This document shows positions 21,789-34,308 of a stretch of DNA of 64,000 bases, in pieces. The translations under genes were made by a program, and so were the position numbers. Under the pieces are notes generated by a model. It saw nothing but the letters and a program-made list of their open reading frames with translations. It made no database searches and was not told the origin of the DNA. This stretch comes from Humulus lupulus (Eukaryota; Streptophyta; Magnoliopsida; Rosales; Cannabaceae). The stretch covers positions 169,475,980 to 169,539,979 of the forward strand of contig NC_084798.1 in assembly GCF_963169125.1 (NCBI RefSeq), read 5' to 3'. How positions within the stretch are numbered: the first letter of the stretch is position 1; the number at the start of each line of letters is the position of its first letter.

Positions 21789-23948
21789 TGTTAGGAACGA
21801 GTTTCCTAATACACAGCGGAATGGTGGTGAGCTGGCCTAGTGTACAACAAAATTTTTGTAACATATTTAAACTACCTTTAAATATGTAGATCCATTAATA
21901 TACATACATTAATCATAAGCAAGATAGGGATAGAAATCATACCTCTTGAAGCCTATCAAGTGTCATTGCTATCTTTTCGTAATAAGAACGATCTTCCTAT
22001 CCAAGCTGCTCCCAGGTACTCACACCAAGATCTTCCACAACGTTCTCTACACCTCAAGAAGTGTGTGGGCACTTAGAAAATAAATGATAGTTAATTTGTG
22101 ATTCTACTTGATGTACTCAACACATGAGATCAAGAGAATAGGCATGAGAATTGGTTCTTTATCTTTTCAGGGAGAGATAGAAAAGTATCGTTCTATTTTT
22201 CACAGAGCGAATGACTGTCTTCTTTTTATTTTCTAATAAGTCTTACTTAAATAGAAAATATTTAATTTAAAAAATAAATCTGTAACCAACTTATAATTTA
22301 TCTTTTAATTAATTAATTATCTTATTAATAAAAATATCCAAAAACTAATTTTTGAATTATCCATCAATTAATTAATTAAATAAATAAAATTGAAAAATCT
22401 GTCCTTGAAAAATATGCAGTACACGCCACGCATAGTCCATGGACCGTGTGTGGTCGTGTACCACCCTAATTTTTAGGGATATTTGATTTTTCTATTTTTA
22501 TTTAATTATTTATTCAAACAACTTTGTCACATAAAAATCTAACAACCTAATAACTAATTCAAATTTAAATTAAATATCTTTTTAACTAATTATCAAATAT
22601 AATTAATTATTTGAATAAATATCCAATTTGAACTTATCAGATTATTATCTCACACTCAAATAAAGATATTTAATTAATTCTAATAATTAATTAAATCCAA
22701 TATAATTTCAAAAATAGATATTTAATTTATTATAATTTCAAAAATTATAATTAATTAATTATTTTATTTAATTTCTAAATTAATTTAATTATTTAATATA
22801 ATTTCAAAAATTACATTATAATTAAATATTAATTAATTTTGTTAAGTACAACTAATTTGTAAAAAATTAATCACTATTATCATATAATTGCATATTTGGC
22901 CCGAAGAACAAATTTCTTCTTAAATATGTCTTTCAACTATTTTTCCCTTTATATCAACTCTTGCATTGAATAATGTTGATAGAGCCGCTGTGGGGACCTA
23001 TAATTCCAAGCTCCAATAAATTTATGATTATTAATTAATCTCTTTAATTAAATAATCTTAATTTATTAATCTCATGATTATTCCACCATAAATATGAGAC
23101 TACACTCTTGTAATTATAGATATTTCATTTATTGAGTACTTTATAACGATAAAGCGTCCATTGATATAATCATTGCATACAAATTAACCCTTTAATAATG
23201 GTTCATAATTAATCAGGAATAAAATTACCGTTTTACTATTTTAATTATATCATGTTTCCTTAAGTACCATTGACTTTACTAGTGAAGGTTAATTCATAAC
23301 TAAATTATGAATTTGAGCTCAATAACATTTCAGTCCCAAAAGTCAACCCTTAAGAGAACCATTATTCAATCTCTTGTGAGAAGCATAGATTCCATATCTA
23401 TATACTATGTCCCCAGCCATTTACATTAATGAGTTCCCAAAACAAAAGTTTCTAGCATGATCATTTTGACAGACCCTAACGAGTGAATCAAAGAATTCAT
23501 ATAACATAAACAGGAGTTCATAGTAACTTTAGGATTAAGATCTATTTGTATATGATCATCAGTTGATATATTTAATTAATACTTTGAAACAGTATTTAAC
23601 TAAGTATTAATAAACATATCTGGTCCAGTTCTATATATTCTCTAATATATAAAGTACCTCCACTAAAGTGTCCTACTATACTAGTGATCCGGATCTAGAT
23701 CACATGTATTCATAATACTAGTGGGCCGTACTTTCAGTAATTATTCTAAAGATTCCATAACTTTATTGTACTGCGAACTATTCAAGTTTATTTATCTCAA
23801 ACACAATCCTCCTGTACCAATACGTGTTTGAGATCACATATATGAACTTATGTATTTTTCTGATATTTACATAATATTATCACAGAATAATATAGTCCAT
23901 AAAATATATGCATAACAAATTCAATTTATTTATTTATTTCTCAAAACA
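21789..23948 (-). repeat. Solo copia-type LTR in reverse orientation
   Basis: About 2.1 kb of non-coding sequence inside the copia A gag-protease junction. The left end TGTTAGGAACGAG resembles the left end of the copia B LTR (TGTTAGGAAAAC), and the right end is AACA (23917) or CAAAACA (23948). Features such as a stretch of GTTCCCAA and a run of anchored dyads recall copia LTRs. A GC-rich dyad lies at 22419-22461. I could not find a matching TSD, so the exact right boundary is uncertain. Confidence 0.62.
22419..22461. repeat. GC-rich imperfect palindrome in the solo copia LTR
   Basis: GTACACG (22419-22425) and CGTGTAC (22455-22461) are exact inverse copies around a perfect 10-bp palindrome GTCCATGGAC (22435-22444). 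The surroundings are AT-rich. Confidence 0.75.
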
Positions 23949-26474
23949 ATATCTACTACATATGCTTTCAGGGCACAACTCACAACACATGGATCATCGA
24001 TTCTGGCACAACTAATCACATGACAGGTTTACCTCATTTGTTTGATTCCTATTGTCCCTGCTCTACTAACTCTAGTGTTAAGATTGCAGATGGCACTCAC
24101 TCACCTATTACAGGAATTGGCACCATAGAATTGTCTTCTAATTTACTTCTTAAATCAGTACTTCACGTTCCTTCATTACAATGCAATTTAATCTCTGTTC
24201 AGAAATTGAAATTTGATAATCACTGTCTTGCTAAATTTGTCTTCAATTCTTGTCAATTTCAGGATCTATCATCGGGGAGGATGATTGGCGGTGCTAGGAT
24301 TCGTGACAAACTTTATTTCTTTCAACATCCGCCTAACGAGCAATCTCCTTTACATTGTTTGACTTCACGTTCTATATCTAATTCTGTTTTTTATTCAAAT
24401 TCTCGAGCAATTATGTTATGGCATTGTCGACTTGGACATCCAAGTTTTTTATATTTAAAACACTTGTTTCCGTCTTTGTTTATCAATAAAAAGGTTGCTA
24501 ATTTTCAATGTGATATTTGCCAAATTGCTAAACATACTCGTGTTTTGTTTCCTCACAAACTATATACACCTTTCATCCATTTTTTTCTTATTCACAGTGA
24601 CTTGTGGGGTCCGTCAAAGGTCACTAACTCCTCTGGTAAGTTTTGGTTTATTACATTCATTGATGATCATACGCGAAACACTTGGTTTATCAACTTAGGC
24701 ACAAATTCGAAACCTGCCAAGTCTTCCAAACTTTCCACAAAATGATCCAAACACAGTACCAAACGTCTATCCGAACACTTCGTACTGATAATGGTACTGA
24801 GTATTTCAATTCCACCCTTGGTCCCTATCTTCTATAGAATGGAATTATTCGTCAAAGTTCATGTGTAGATACTCCGCAGCAGAATGGAGTAGCCGAAAGA
24901 AAAAATCGCCATCTCTTAGAGGTGGCTCGTGCCATTATGTTCGATATGCATGTTCCAAAATATCTTTGGGGCGACACTGTCCTTACTGCTACTTTTCTCA
25001 TTAATCGCCTTCCCAGTAAGCTCCTTCAGTTCAAAACACCATACTCCATTTTTCGATCTCTCTACCCTCACACTTCCACCAATACTCTCTCAGTCAAAGT
25101 TTTTGGCTGCACTGCCTTTGTCCACGCCCACTCCCAACACCGAAGTAAACTAGAACCTTGAGCCATAAAGATAGTTTTCCTAGGATATTCCCCTGCACAT
25201 AAGGGCTACTGTTGTTACTGTCCCCTCACCAAGAAATCCTACACCTCCAAGGATGTCACTTTTTAAAAAAAATTCTCCTTATTTCACGCCCACCTCACTT
25301 CAGGGGGAGCACATCCATCACGAGCAAGAAGCTCAATGGTCATGGGGTTTAGAATTACCCCTAGACACTTCATTCCTTTCAGAGATAGAAATCACTCCTA
25401 CTTCTCAAGATCATCCATCTCCTACTTCTCAAGATCATCCATCTTGTCCTGCTTCTCCAGATCAAAACATATAGAAAGAAATATGAGTATATACCCGTAA
25501 AGAAAGAAATAAACTAGTACGAATCCCTATCACAACCAAGAGCCCGATTTGGTGATAGAACCACTTCCTTTAGATGATCCAGGTAAACTTCCCTCAAACA
25601 CACAGTCAGATCTAGATATTCTTATTGCATTAAGAAAGGAACTAGATCTTGTACCCAACACCCTATTTCAAAGTTTATCTCTTATTCCAAATTATCATCT
25701 CCATTTAGAGCTTTTACCTCTAGTTTGTCAGATGTTGTAATTCCCAGGAATATCAATGAAGCACTTGGTATTTCTCAATGGAAGATGACAGTTCTTGAGA
25801 AGATAAAAGCACTTGAGCAAAATGGAACTTGGAGATTAATGGAGTTACCAACCGACAAGAAAGTAATAGGGTACAAATGGGTGTTCACAGTAAAATACAA
25901 TGCAAATGGATCTATTGAAAGGTACAAAGCACAGTTAGTTGCCAAGGGTTTTACTCAAACCTACAGAATTGACTACATTGAAACCTTCACTCCAGTTGCC
26001 AAAATCAATACTATCATAGTATTGCTCTCACTAGCCGTCAACCTGGATTGAGAATTGCATCAACTTGACGTAAAAAATGCATTCTTGAATGGAGAACTAG
26101 AAGAAGAAGTGTGCATGATTCAACCTCCGGGTTTTGAAGAATCTCCCAATACAACCAGAGTTTGCAAGCTAAATAAATCATTCTATGGTCTAAAACAATC
26201 TCCTCGAGCATGGTTCAATCGGTTCCTGAAAGTAGTCAAGGGGCTTGGATGCAAGAAAGGCCAAAAATACCATACCCTCTTCATCAAACACTTTGAAACA
26301 AGAAAAATGTCAATATTGATCGTGTATGTTGACGATATCATTGTCATTGGCAACCATACTGAAGAGATGATTCTTATCAAAGAAATGTTGGCAACAAAGT
26401 TTGAAGTCAAGGATTTGGGTGCACTCAAGTATTTTATGGGAATGGAATTTGCTAGGAGTAAAAGAGGGATTTCT
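23949..26474 (+). pseudogene. pol: Copia A protease, integrase and reverse transcriptase (5' part of pol)
   Basis: The protease is recognised by TWIIDSGTTNHMT near 23987. Then come the GAG-preintegrase region and zinc finger (WHCRLGHPS...CDICQIAKHTR), and integrase with D in HSDLWGP, D in RTDNGTEY and E in NGVAERKNR, all visible but in different frames. RT starts near 25725, with a TGG-to-TGA stop before ELHQLDVKNAF and the active-site YVDD near 26326. Further stops occur at 24837, 25160 and 25474. The frame stops at GIS, where copia B is inserted, and resumes at 55070. A small in-frame 24-bp tandem duplication (SQDHPSPT) lies near 25395-25442. Confidence 0.9.
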
Positions 26475-26910
26475 TGTTAGGAAAACTTATACATGATCTT
26501 TATTTATTTTCATGTAGATCTAATATTAAAAAAATTAATATGAAATAACCTAGAACAAGTTTCTAAAATTGAATTCAAAGAGAAACAAAGATAAGAATAC
26601 TTACAGTATATACGCATCAGAATGAAAGAGTCATTCCTTCAGTTTCTCTAACTCTTGTATCCTTTCTGTCGTAGAGTATTATCAAGAAACTGAACTGTTC
26701 TTCTAATTTCTTCACAGTCTTCCAATGTATCCTTAGAATCACCTAGATTAGTGTGGGAAATTCTCAACACATGAGATAGATATAGAGAGTAGAAGAGAAA
26801 ATAACAAAGAGGCTTAGAAAATGACTTGTGTTTAGAGAGAATCTAAAACCTATCAGAAAATCTGACCTGTGACTTGTCAAAAATTGTGTTTTTACTTCTC
26901 TCTAAGCACT
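26475..26910 (-). repeat. Copia B 3' LTR, left part
   Basis: Begins TGTTAGGAAAAC on the plus strand, which is the 3' terminal part in element orientation. It ends at GCACT, the Tekay TSD. No matching stretch could be found in the opposite LTR. Confidence 0.78.
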
Positions 26911-28954
26911 TGTAGCATCCCAGAATTTTACTTAGTTAGCTAGATAGTAGTAGTTGTAGTATTTTAGATTCCGTGGATTTTGGTTCAAACCGGGACTTAG
27001 TTGGAAACTCCTAGCAATATTTATGGATTTTATAAGTTTAACCTATAGTTTAAGAATATTAATTATAACATAAGGTTTGATTAATATTGCTGGTTATTAA
27101 TATGATAATTATTATAACCTAAGGTTTAGATAGAGCCAATAAGAATATGACACTTGGCATGAGCATGGTTATTCCTAAGGTTTAGATAGAGCCAATAGGA
27201 TTATGACAATTGTCATATGCATGATTATTTTAATGATAAAATAAGGGAAATATAAGACTTAGTCTTCACCAGAATCTGTTAGGAGCATGACATTTGTCAC
27301 GATTTTATTTAATTGTGGATTATGTTGTTATTTAGATTATTAAATAGATTTTCCCGTAACTTTAGGGCACTGTAACTTCTGACCTATTTTTGACCCAGTT
27401 ATATTATGACTTTCAAAAAATAGTATTTCTAGAAAGTTGTAGATAATTGAATTATCTTTCTAACGGTATAAATATAGTCTAAATAAGAGTCCTATAACCC
27501 TAGTTATGCTAATTTTACTATAGATGATTTTAGAGTTACGAGATTTAGGAAGTTAAAAGTTAGGATTCTATTTTTTTTATTTTTAAAAACCAACTTTGAC
27601 TCCTTAGACCAACCTCTGATAGTTTTGACCAAGTCTTCAGCCTCTGATTGACGAATATTCAAATATCTTCAATAAAATTCATTATTTTTATTCAAGCCAA
27701 AAAGAAGATTTTTATTCCTAGAACTCTATAAATAGGACTTAGGACCCAGCCCTTTCACTTACTCTTCAGCTGTGATCAGACTCCAAGGTGCTAGTGAGAC
27801 CATAAGAGTGATAAACACTTGGGTTGGGAAAAAGCTTTTCTATTCTTAAGCTTTATAAAACACTTTGGGAAGTGAGGTTAAAGTGTTTCGGTATTGGAGT
27901 TAGACTAATCCATAAGGTCAACTGAGGTACCCTTATTCTTAAGTTTCATTCTGTTTGATTCCTTAGTTTCTTTAGTTTGCATTTAGGTTCTAACTAAGTT
28001 TCCTCTTGGTGGTTTAGTTCTATTCCTTTCATCTCTGTCCTTTAGAAATACTCACTATTTTTATTGCTGGTTTTAGGAGTGTTCCAAGTTCCGCATTTGT
28101 TCTCAATTATCCCGGTGTTGGTAAGGAATATTAGATAGTTTAGTAATATGATCTAGTTTATGTAATGTATGATATAGTTTATGTTCGTATGACCTAACAT
28201 TTCAGTTACAATAAAGGGGTAAGTGTGTCTGGACTTCAGGTGTCCAATGATGTATGACGGACTATGTTCGGTAGGCTCGGTTGCCAAAACTTTATGACGG
28301 ACCTATGTCCGGTGTATGACGAACTTTTGTCCGGGGCTTAATTGTCACCCCTGTATAAGCACTTATCTTTTTATTATATCTGATTTGTTTTTTTTAGTTA
28401 TGATTATAATATATGATCTATAGTTATGATTTATGATCTATGACTTATGACTTATGACCTATGACTTATGACTTAGAGTATGATTTATGATTTATGGCTT
28501 AGATTATGATTTAGAATTATGACTTAAGATATGATATGATCTAGATGTTGTGTTTGTATGACTTTGGTGAATATATGTTATGTTTGATTATATGACTAAC
28601 CTTTGTTTGTATTTTCCTTACTGGGCTTGGAAGCTCACTCCTTATGATGTTGTTATTCCAAGAAATTAAGGATAGAACGGCCGGTGGCGAGTGGGACCTA
28701 AGAGCTTCGTGATGTATTCGTTGGGGACCATATAGTCTAGCAAGATCAAGTGGGCCAAATTATTTATTTATTTATTTTTAAAGTTTGTTTTATTTAAATG
28801 TTGCTCATTTTTATGTTAAAGAAAAGTATTTTACTTTTATAAAACCATGGATCCATGTATTTATTTTTAAGTTTTTATTAAATAAAAGAGCAATATTTAC
28901 GATTATGACCCAACGCTGTGTTCTCGGTAATCTATGAGAAATTAGGGTGTTACA
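26911..28954 (+). repeat. Tekay 5' LTR
   Basis: 2,044 bp, TGTAGCATCCCAG...GGTGTTACA. A TATA box TATAAATAG lies at 27727-27735. Short GC-rich dyads (CGGAC-CTAT-GTCCG and relatives) lie at 28258-28333, followed by a TATGA/ATGACTT-rich microsatellite at about 28385-28535 and the conserved CTTACTGGGCTTGG motif at 28618. Compared with the 3' LTR it lacks about 62 bp near 27990, between AACT and AAGTTTCC. Confidence 0.94.
27727..27735 (+). promoter_or_regulatory. TATA box of the Tekay 5' LTR
   Basis: TATAAATAG in a context shared with 40806-40814 of the 3' LTR. Confidence 0.65.
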
Positions 28955-28956
28955 GG

Positions 28957-28968
28957 TGGTATCGGAGC
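28957..28968 (+). promoter_or_regulatory. Tekay primer binding site
   Basis: TGGTATCGGAGC, two bases after the LTR. One base differs from the initiator-Met PBS TGGTATCAGAGC. Confidence 0.85.
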
Positions 28969-29681
28969 CCATGGCTATATTGGTCCTGAACGTTCCCATG
29001 AAATACACGCGATAGCTATAAAGGACCTACTCGTTACCAAGTAAGTATATACATTGTTTTCCAAATACGTTTGTAATCCTTTTCTTGTGTTATTTTCATA
29101 AACTAGCCCAATGGACAAAGGTTAAAGCTATAAGAAAATTACCAAACCCTGAGTATGATGATGGATTCGATGTGGAAGATTAGACGCATATAAGAACACA
29201 TCGTTAAATTTTATTATATGTTGTTAGTTGTTTTTTTTTACATGTTATTTTCTTTTATTATTGTTTCATTGTCTAGTAAGTGTTAAGAAAATTCTGGATT
29301 CAATTGAAAGTGTAAAGTTTAAATTCCTCTCTTATGGGTTAGCCCATTTGTGAAGGACCATTTGCTTTGCATTATTAGATTGGATCCAATTTCAAATAAA
29401 TAACAATTAATAAAGCAAGGGTTCAAATTCCTGTCTTTTGGGTCCAAGTGGAAGTTAGGGGGCCTTAGTAGTGGGTACGATATACTGAACCCAACCCTCC
29501 TCCATGGAAGATTCAATTGTTAAGGCCCATTTACTCGAGTTGGACTTAATTGTAATAGGGTAGTTTTTATAGATAGATGGACCTAATAGAAAGTAGTGCA
29601 ATAGGCTTAGTTGTACCCTCTTTTGTTTTGTTTGTCTTAGTTTTTCAATTCTTTTCTCTTTTGGGGAAGCAGAGAAGACAC
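28969..29681 (+). other. Tekay leader with a segment shared with copia B
   Basis: Non-coding. About 29300-29566 is clearly similar, in inverted orientation, to about 52200-52455 in the copia B leader; shared words include TAAATTCCTCTCTT, CATTTGCTTTGCAT, TAACAATTAATAAA and GTTAAGGCCCATTTAC. Either both elements carry the same small repeat or one captured it. Confidence 0.75.
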
Positions 29682-30650
29682 ATGAAGCAGGAACCAAGAA
29701 GATCTAAAAGACTAAATGGCCAAGGTAGAGGCCAAGGCAGGGGCCGAGGTCGAGGAAGGGGGTGAGGAAGAGGAGTAGCCGCCACCCCTTTATATGAAGA
29801 ATTTCCAGCAACCCCGGGAGTGCCAGAAGCACCCAATGTAGTGGAAGAGCCGGCAGCTGCTACTACTCGAATAAATTTGGAAAGAGAAAATGCCCGTCGT
29901 AGGGCAGAGCTAAGGAGAAGGGAAGAAGAATTCCAAATAAATTTAGGGCAACAACAAGTGGCCCAACAAGTCATTCCTCAAGCACAATTACTACAATTGG
30001 CAGAACCTCGCTACGAGGCAGTGTATGAACGCTTTAGGAAGCAGCGACCACCGAACTTTGATGGCGGGTCAGACCCAATAGAAGCAGAAGAATGGCTTCG
30101 ATCGGTGGAGTCCATACTAGAACACATGCGATTGGGGAACGAGGACCGAGTCTCATGCACTTCGAGTTTACTAAAGAAAGATGCTCGCATCTGGTAGGAT
30201 ATAGTGAAACAGACTAGAGATGTGAACGTTATGACTTGGGATGAGTTTATCCAAGTGTTCAACAAAAAGTATTACAGTCCTGCGATTCTAGCCACAAGGG
30301 TGGACGAATTCATCGCGCTTACTCAAGGGAATTCGTCTGTGACAGAGTATGCCAGGAAGTTTGATAGGCTGGCTAAGTTTGCGGCGGACATGGTACCCAT
30401 TGAGACGCTAAGAATTCAAAGATTAGTGAAGGGACTGAAACCTATGATAGCCCGTGATGTGAAGTTGATTCAGGGGATAACCACTTATGCGAAAACATTA
30501 GAGGTAGCCTTGGAAGCTGAGCAGGCTGAAGAAAGGATTTGGAAAGAAAGCGCGGCCAGAAGGGACGCCAAAAGGAATAACAATGACCAGAATGACCACA
30601 AACGAAAACATGACGGTGGTCAAAATCAAAAGGTCAATAAAAGAGAATAA
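29682..30650 (+). pseudogene. gag: Tekay gag
   Basis: Starts at MKQEPRRSKRLNGQGRG, with an Arg/Gly-rich N-terminus (RGRGRG) likely to bind RNA. An in-frame TGA at 29763 replaces an arginine codon, and a TAG at 30195 replaces the second Trp of a WW pair before DIVKQTRD. The capsid domain runs about 30030-30540 (RFRKQRPPNFDGG, YYSPAILATRVDEF, EYARKFDRLAKFA). Near 30610-30650 the frame shifts; the CCHC zinc knuckle follows in the pol frame. Confidence 0.9.
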
Positions 30651-33600
30651 GACTGCATCAGAAAGTAATGGGAATAAAAAGCCCTATGTGGAATATCCCC
30701 AGTGCCCTATCTGTAAGAGGAAGCATTCAGAAGAATGCAGATATAAGACGAAAGGTTGTTTCAACTGCGGAGAAGAAGGACACATTAAAAAGGATTGCCC
30801 AAAGTTGAAGGATCAAAAGAAAGATGACAAGCTCGTGCCAGCCAGAGCTTTTGCTCTTACTAGAGGTGAAGCAGAAACTAGTAATACTGTGGTAACAGGT
30901 CAGGTCACTATCTCTAGTAAACTATGCAATGTATTATTCGATTTAGGAGCCACACATTCTTTTGTCTCTATAAATATGATCGATAGCTTAGATAGACCAT
31001 GCGAACTTTTGAGAGATAAGTTTGTCACGGAGTTACCCTCGGGGAAAAGAATGTTATCTAGTAGAGGGGTGCGTAACGTTGTAGTTAGAATCGAAGGAAA
31101 AGAATTACCAGTAGATTTGATCGAGTTAGACCTTAAGGATTATGATGTAATTTTAGGCATGGATTGGTTAGCAAAACATGGGGAAAAAATATACTGTAAG
31201 GGTAAGACAGTCAACTTTCAACCAGAAGGCAGAGAGCAGTTCACTTTCAAAGGAGAAGTTTCTCAAACTCGCATACCGATAGTCTCAGCTCTCAAAGTTC
31301 AGCGATTAATCAATAGTGGTTGCCAGGCACTTCTAGCTAGTGTGGTGGAAAAGTCACCAGAGATACAGATCGAACAAAAGGATGTACCTATTGTATGCAA
31401 ATTTCCCGAGGTGTTTCCAGAAGATCTACCGGGATTACCTCCGAGTAGGGAAATCTAGTTTGAAATAGAATTGGCACCTGAGACAGCACCAACCTTGAAA
31501 GCTCCCTATATAATGGCGCCTACTGAGCTAAAGGAGTTAAAGATACAACTACAGGAGCTTTTAGACAAGGGTTTCATTCGACCGAGCTATTCGCCTTGGG
31601 GAGCACCAGTGCTTTTTGTCAAAAAGAAGGACGGGAATATGAGGATGTGCATCGACTATCGAGAACTTAATAAAGTGACAATCAAGAACAAATACCCTTT
31701 ACCTCGAATAGGCGATCTTTTTGATCAACTACAAGGATCTACATTATTCTCGAAGATAGATTTGAGGTCAGGGTATCATCAGCTAAGAGTACGAAAAGAA
31801 GATATCCCAAAGACGGCTTTTCGGACTAGACATGGACACTACGACTTTCTGGTAATGTCTTTTGGCTTAATAAATGCACCACCAGCGTTCATGGATCTTA
31901 TGAACTGTGTATTTAAGGACTACCTGGATAAGTTCGTTGTGGTGTTTATAGACGACATATTGATCTACTCAAAAACGAAAGTCGAGCATGAAGAGCACCT
32001 GCGACTGACGTTGGGACGACTCAAAGGTCATCAATTATACGCTAAGTTTAAGAAATGCAAATTCTGGTTCGAGAAGGTGGAACTTCTAGGACACATTGTG
32101 TCTAAAAATGGCATGGAAGTAGATCCAGCCAAGATCGAAGCAGTGAAGGATTGGCCCAAACCCAAGACTGCCACGGAGGTGAGAAGTTTTCTGGGATTGG
32201 CAGGATACTATAGGCGATTTGTTGAAGGGTTCTCCAGAATAGCTACACCCTTAACAAATTTGACACGAAAGCAACAGAAATTTGTATGGATGGAGAAATG
32301 CAAAGAAAGCTTCCAAACGTTAAAGGACAAGCTTATATGAGCCCCAGTTCTATGCGTCCCAAACGATAAGGGAAAGTTTGTAGTATATTGCGACGCGTCG
32401 AAGCAGGGACTTGGATGTGTTTTGATGCAAGACGAAAGAGTGGTCGCCTAACCCTCGAGACAACTAAAGGAGTACGAGCATCGGTATCCGACCCATGACT
32501 TAGAGTTAGCAGCAGTAGTTTTCTCTTTAAAGATTTGGAGGCACTATCTGTATGGAGAAAAGTGCGAAATCTATACGGACCACAAAAGTCTAAAGTATTT
32601 CTTTACGCAAAAGGAGCTCAATATGAGGCAACGAAGATGGCTGGAGTTAGTAAAGGACTATGATTGTGAGATCTTATATCATCTGGGAAAGGCTAACATC
32701 GTGGCAGACGCACTTAGTAGGCGGAGTTACGGAAGCTTGTCAACACTCAAGGGGATAGCTCAACACTTACAAGATGATAGTAAGAGGTCCGGAATTGAGC
32801 TAATAACTGGACAACTAGATGACCTCACGATCAAGTCAACTCTAATGGAGGAAATAAAGGAGAAACAAGAAGAAGACGAGTTTCTTCTTAAGATGAAGGC
32901 AACACTACAAAGCTCAGAGAATGATGATTTCTCTTTGACAAAAGAAGGCACGCTACGATATAGGAATCAGATATGTGTGCCCGATAATGGTGAATTAAGA
33001 AAAATTATTATGAAGGAAGCGCACACTACTCCATATTCACTTCACCCAGGATCGACCAAGATGTACAATGATGTCAAGACAATGTACAGGTGGCCGGGGA
33101 TGAAGAAAGACATAGCAGAATTTTTAGCGAAATGCCTTACATGTCAACAAGTTAAAGTCGAACATCAAAGACTCGCTGGAACTTTACAACCATTAGAGAT
33201 TCCCGAATGGAAATGGGAATATATAGCGATGGACTTCGTGATGGGATTACCAAGGACCACCAAGCAGCATGACTCTGTTTGGGTGATAGTAGATAGACTC
33301 ACAAAATTTTCTCACTTCTTACCAATAAGAACAGTTTATAATGCTGAGCAGTACGCAGAGCTTTACGTGGCGGAGATAGTAAGACTACATGGAGTTCCAA
33401 AGATGGTAGTCTCTGATAGAGGATCGGTTTTCACATCAAAGTTCTAGGAAGGTTTACATCGTGTAATGGGCACTAAGTTAAAACTAAGTTCGGTATTTCA
33501 CCCTCAAACCGATGGTCAGTCAGAACGCACCATACGAATATTAGAAGATATGTTGAGAGCGTGTGCTTTAGACTTCTCAGGATCATAGAGCAAGTATCCT

Positions 33601-34272
33601 CCATTAATAGAATTCTCTTACAACAATAGTTATCAAGCGATGATAGGCATGGCACCTTATGAGATGCTATATGGACGGAAGTGTCGATCACCACTTCATT
33701 GGGATGAGGTGGGTGAAAGACGATACTTAGGACCCGATGCTGTAAGAGAAGCAACAGAGGCAATAGAAAAGATAAGACAACGAATGATTGCCGCTCAAAG
33801 TCACCAGAAATGCTATGCCAACGCGAAGAGACGAAGTGTTGAGTTTTCAGTAGGCGACCAAGTCTTTCTCAAAATTTCTCCGATGAAGGGGATTATGCGT
33901 TTCAGAAAGAAAGGAAAGTTAAGCCTGAGCTTTATAGGTCCTTTTGAGATATTGGACAAAGTAGGGCATGTAGCATATCGGTTGGCTTTACCGCCATCAT
34001 TAGCCGAAACGCATAACATTTTTCATGTATCGATGTTGAGAAAATACATATCAGATCCATCCCATGTGCTCGATTACCAGGCTCTAGAGTTAAAACAAGA
34101 TTTTAGTTATGAAGAACGACCAATACACGTTCTAGAACGGGGAACTAAGGAGTTAAGGTCCAAAAGTGTTCCTATGGTTAAAATTTTGTGGAGCAATAAC
34201 ACAGAAAGATAGGCCACATGGGAATTGGAGGAATGTGTAAGGGAGCGGTATCCCAAGATGTTTGGTAAGTAA
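30651..34272 (+). pseudogene. pol: Tekay zinc knuckle, protease, RT, RNase H, integrase and chromodomain
   Basis: Zinc knuckle CFNCGEEGHIKKDC near 30758. The protease LFDLGATHSF has DLGA where DSGA is usual. The RT active site FIDD is near 31948, RNase H spans about 32380-32720, the integrase HHCC about 33020-33150, and the DDE triad comes from [15 protein letters not shown] and SERTIRILED. The last 60 residues (RPIHVLERGTKELRSK...ATWELEE) match the Tekay chromodomain, which guides integration to heterochromatin. Stops lie at 31456, 32338, 32449, 33445, 33586 and 34210; two replace Trp codons and one probably a Gln codon. All catalytic residues remain visible, so decay came from point mutations. 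Confidence 0.93.
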
Positions 34273-34294
34273 ATTTCGAGGATGAAATTCTTTT

Positions 34295-34308
34295 AAGTAG
34301 GGGAGAAT
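34295..34308 (+). promoter_or_regulatory. Tekay polypurine tract
   Basis: AAGTAGGGGAGAAT ends directly at the 3' LTR start, where plus-strand DNA synthesis is primed. Confidence 0.85.

Noticed and set aside
23891..23895. TATAG as a TSD partner for the solo copia LTR (left flank TATAG at 21784)
   Set aside because: The LTR would then end in AATAA, not CA. The match is probably chance in AT-rich DNA.
28385..28535. TATGA/ATGACTT array considered as CRISPR or satellite
   Set aside because: Irregular microsatellite without spacers, present in both Tekay LTRs; ordinary LTR low-complexity sequence.
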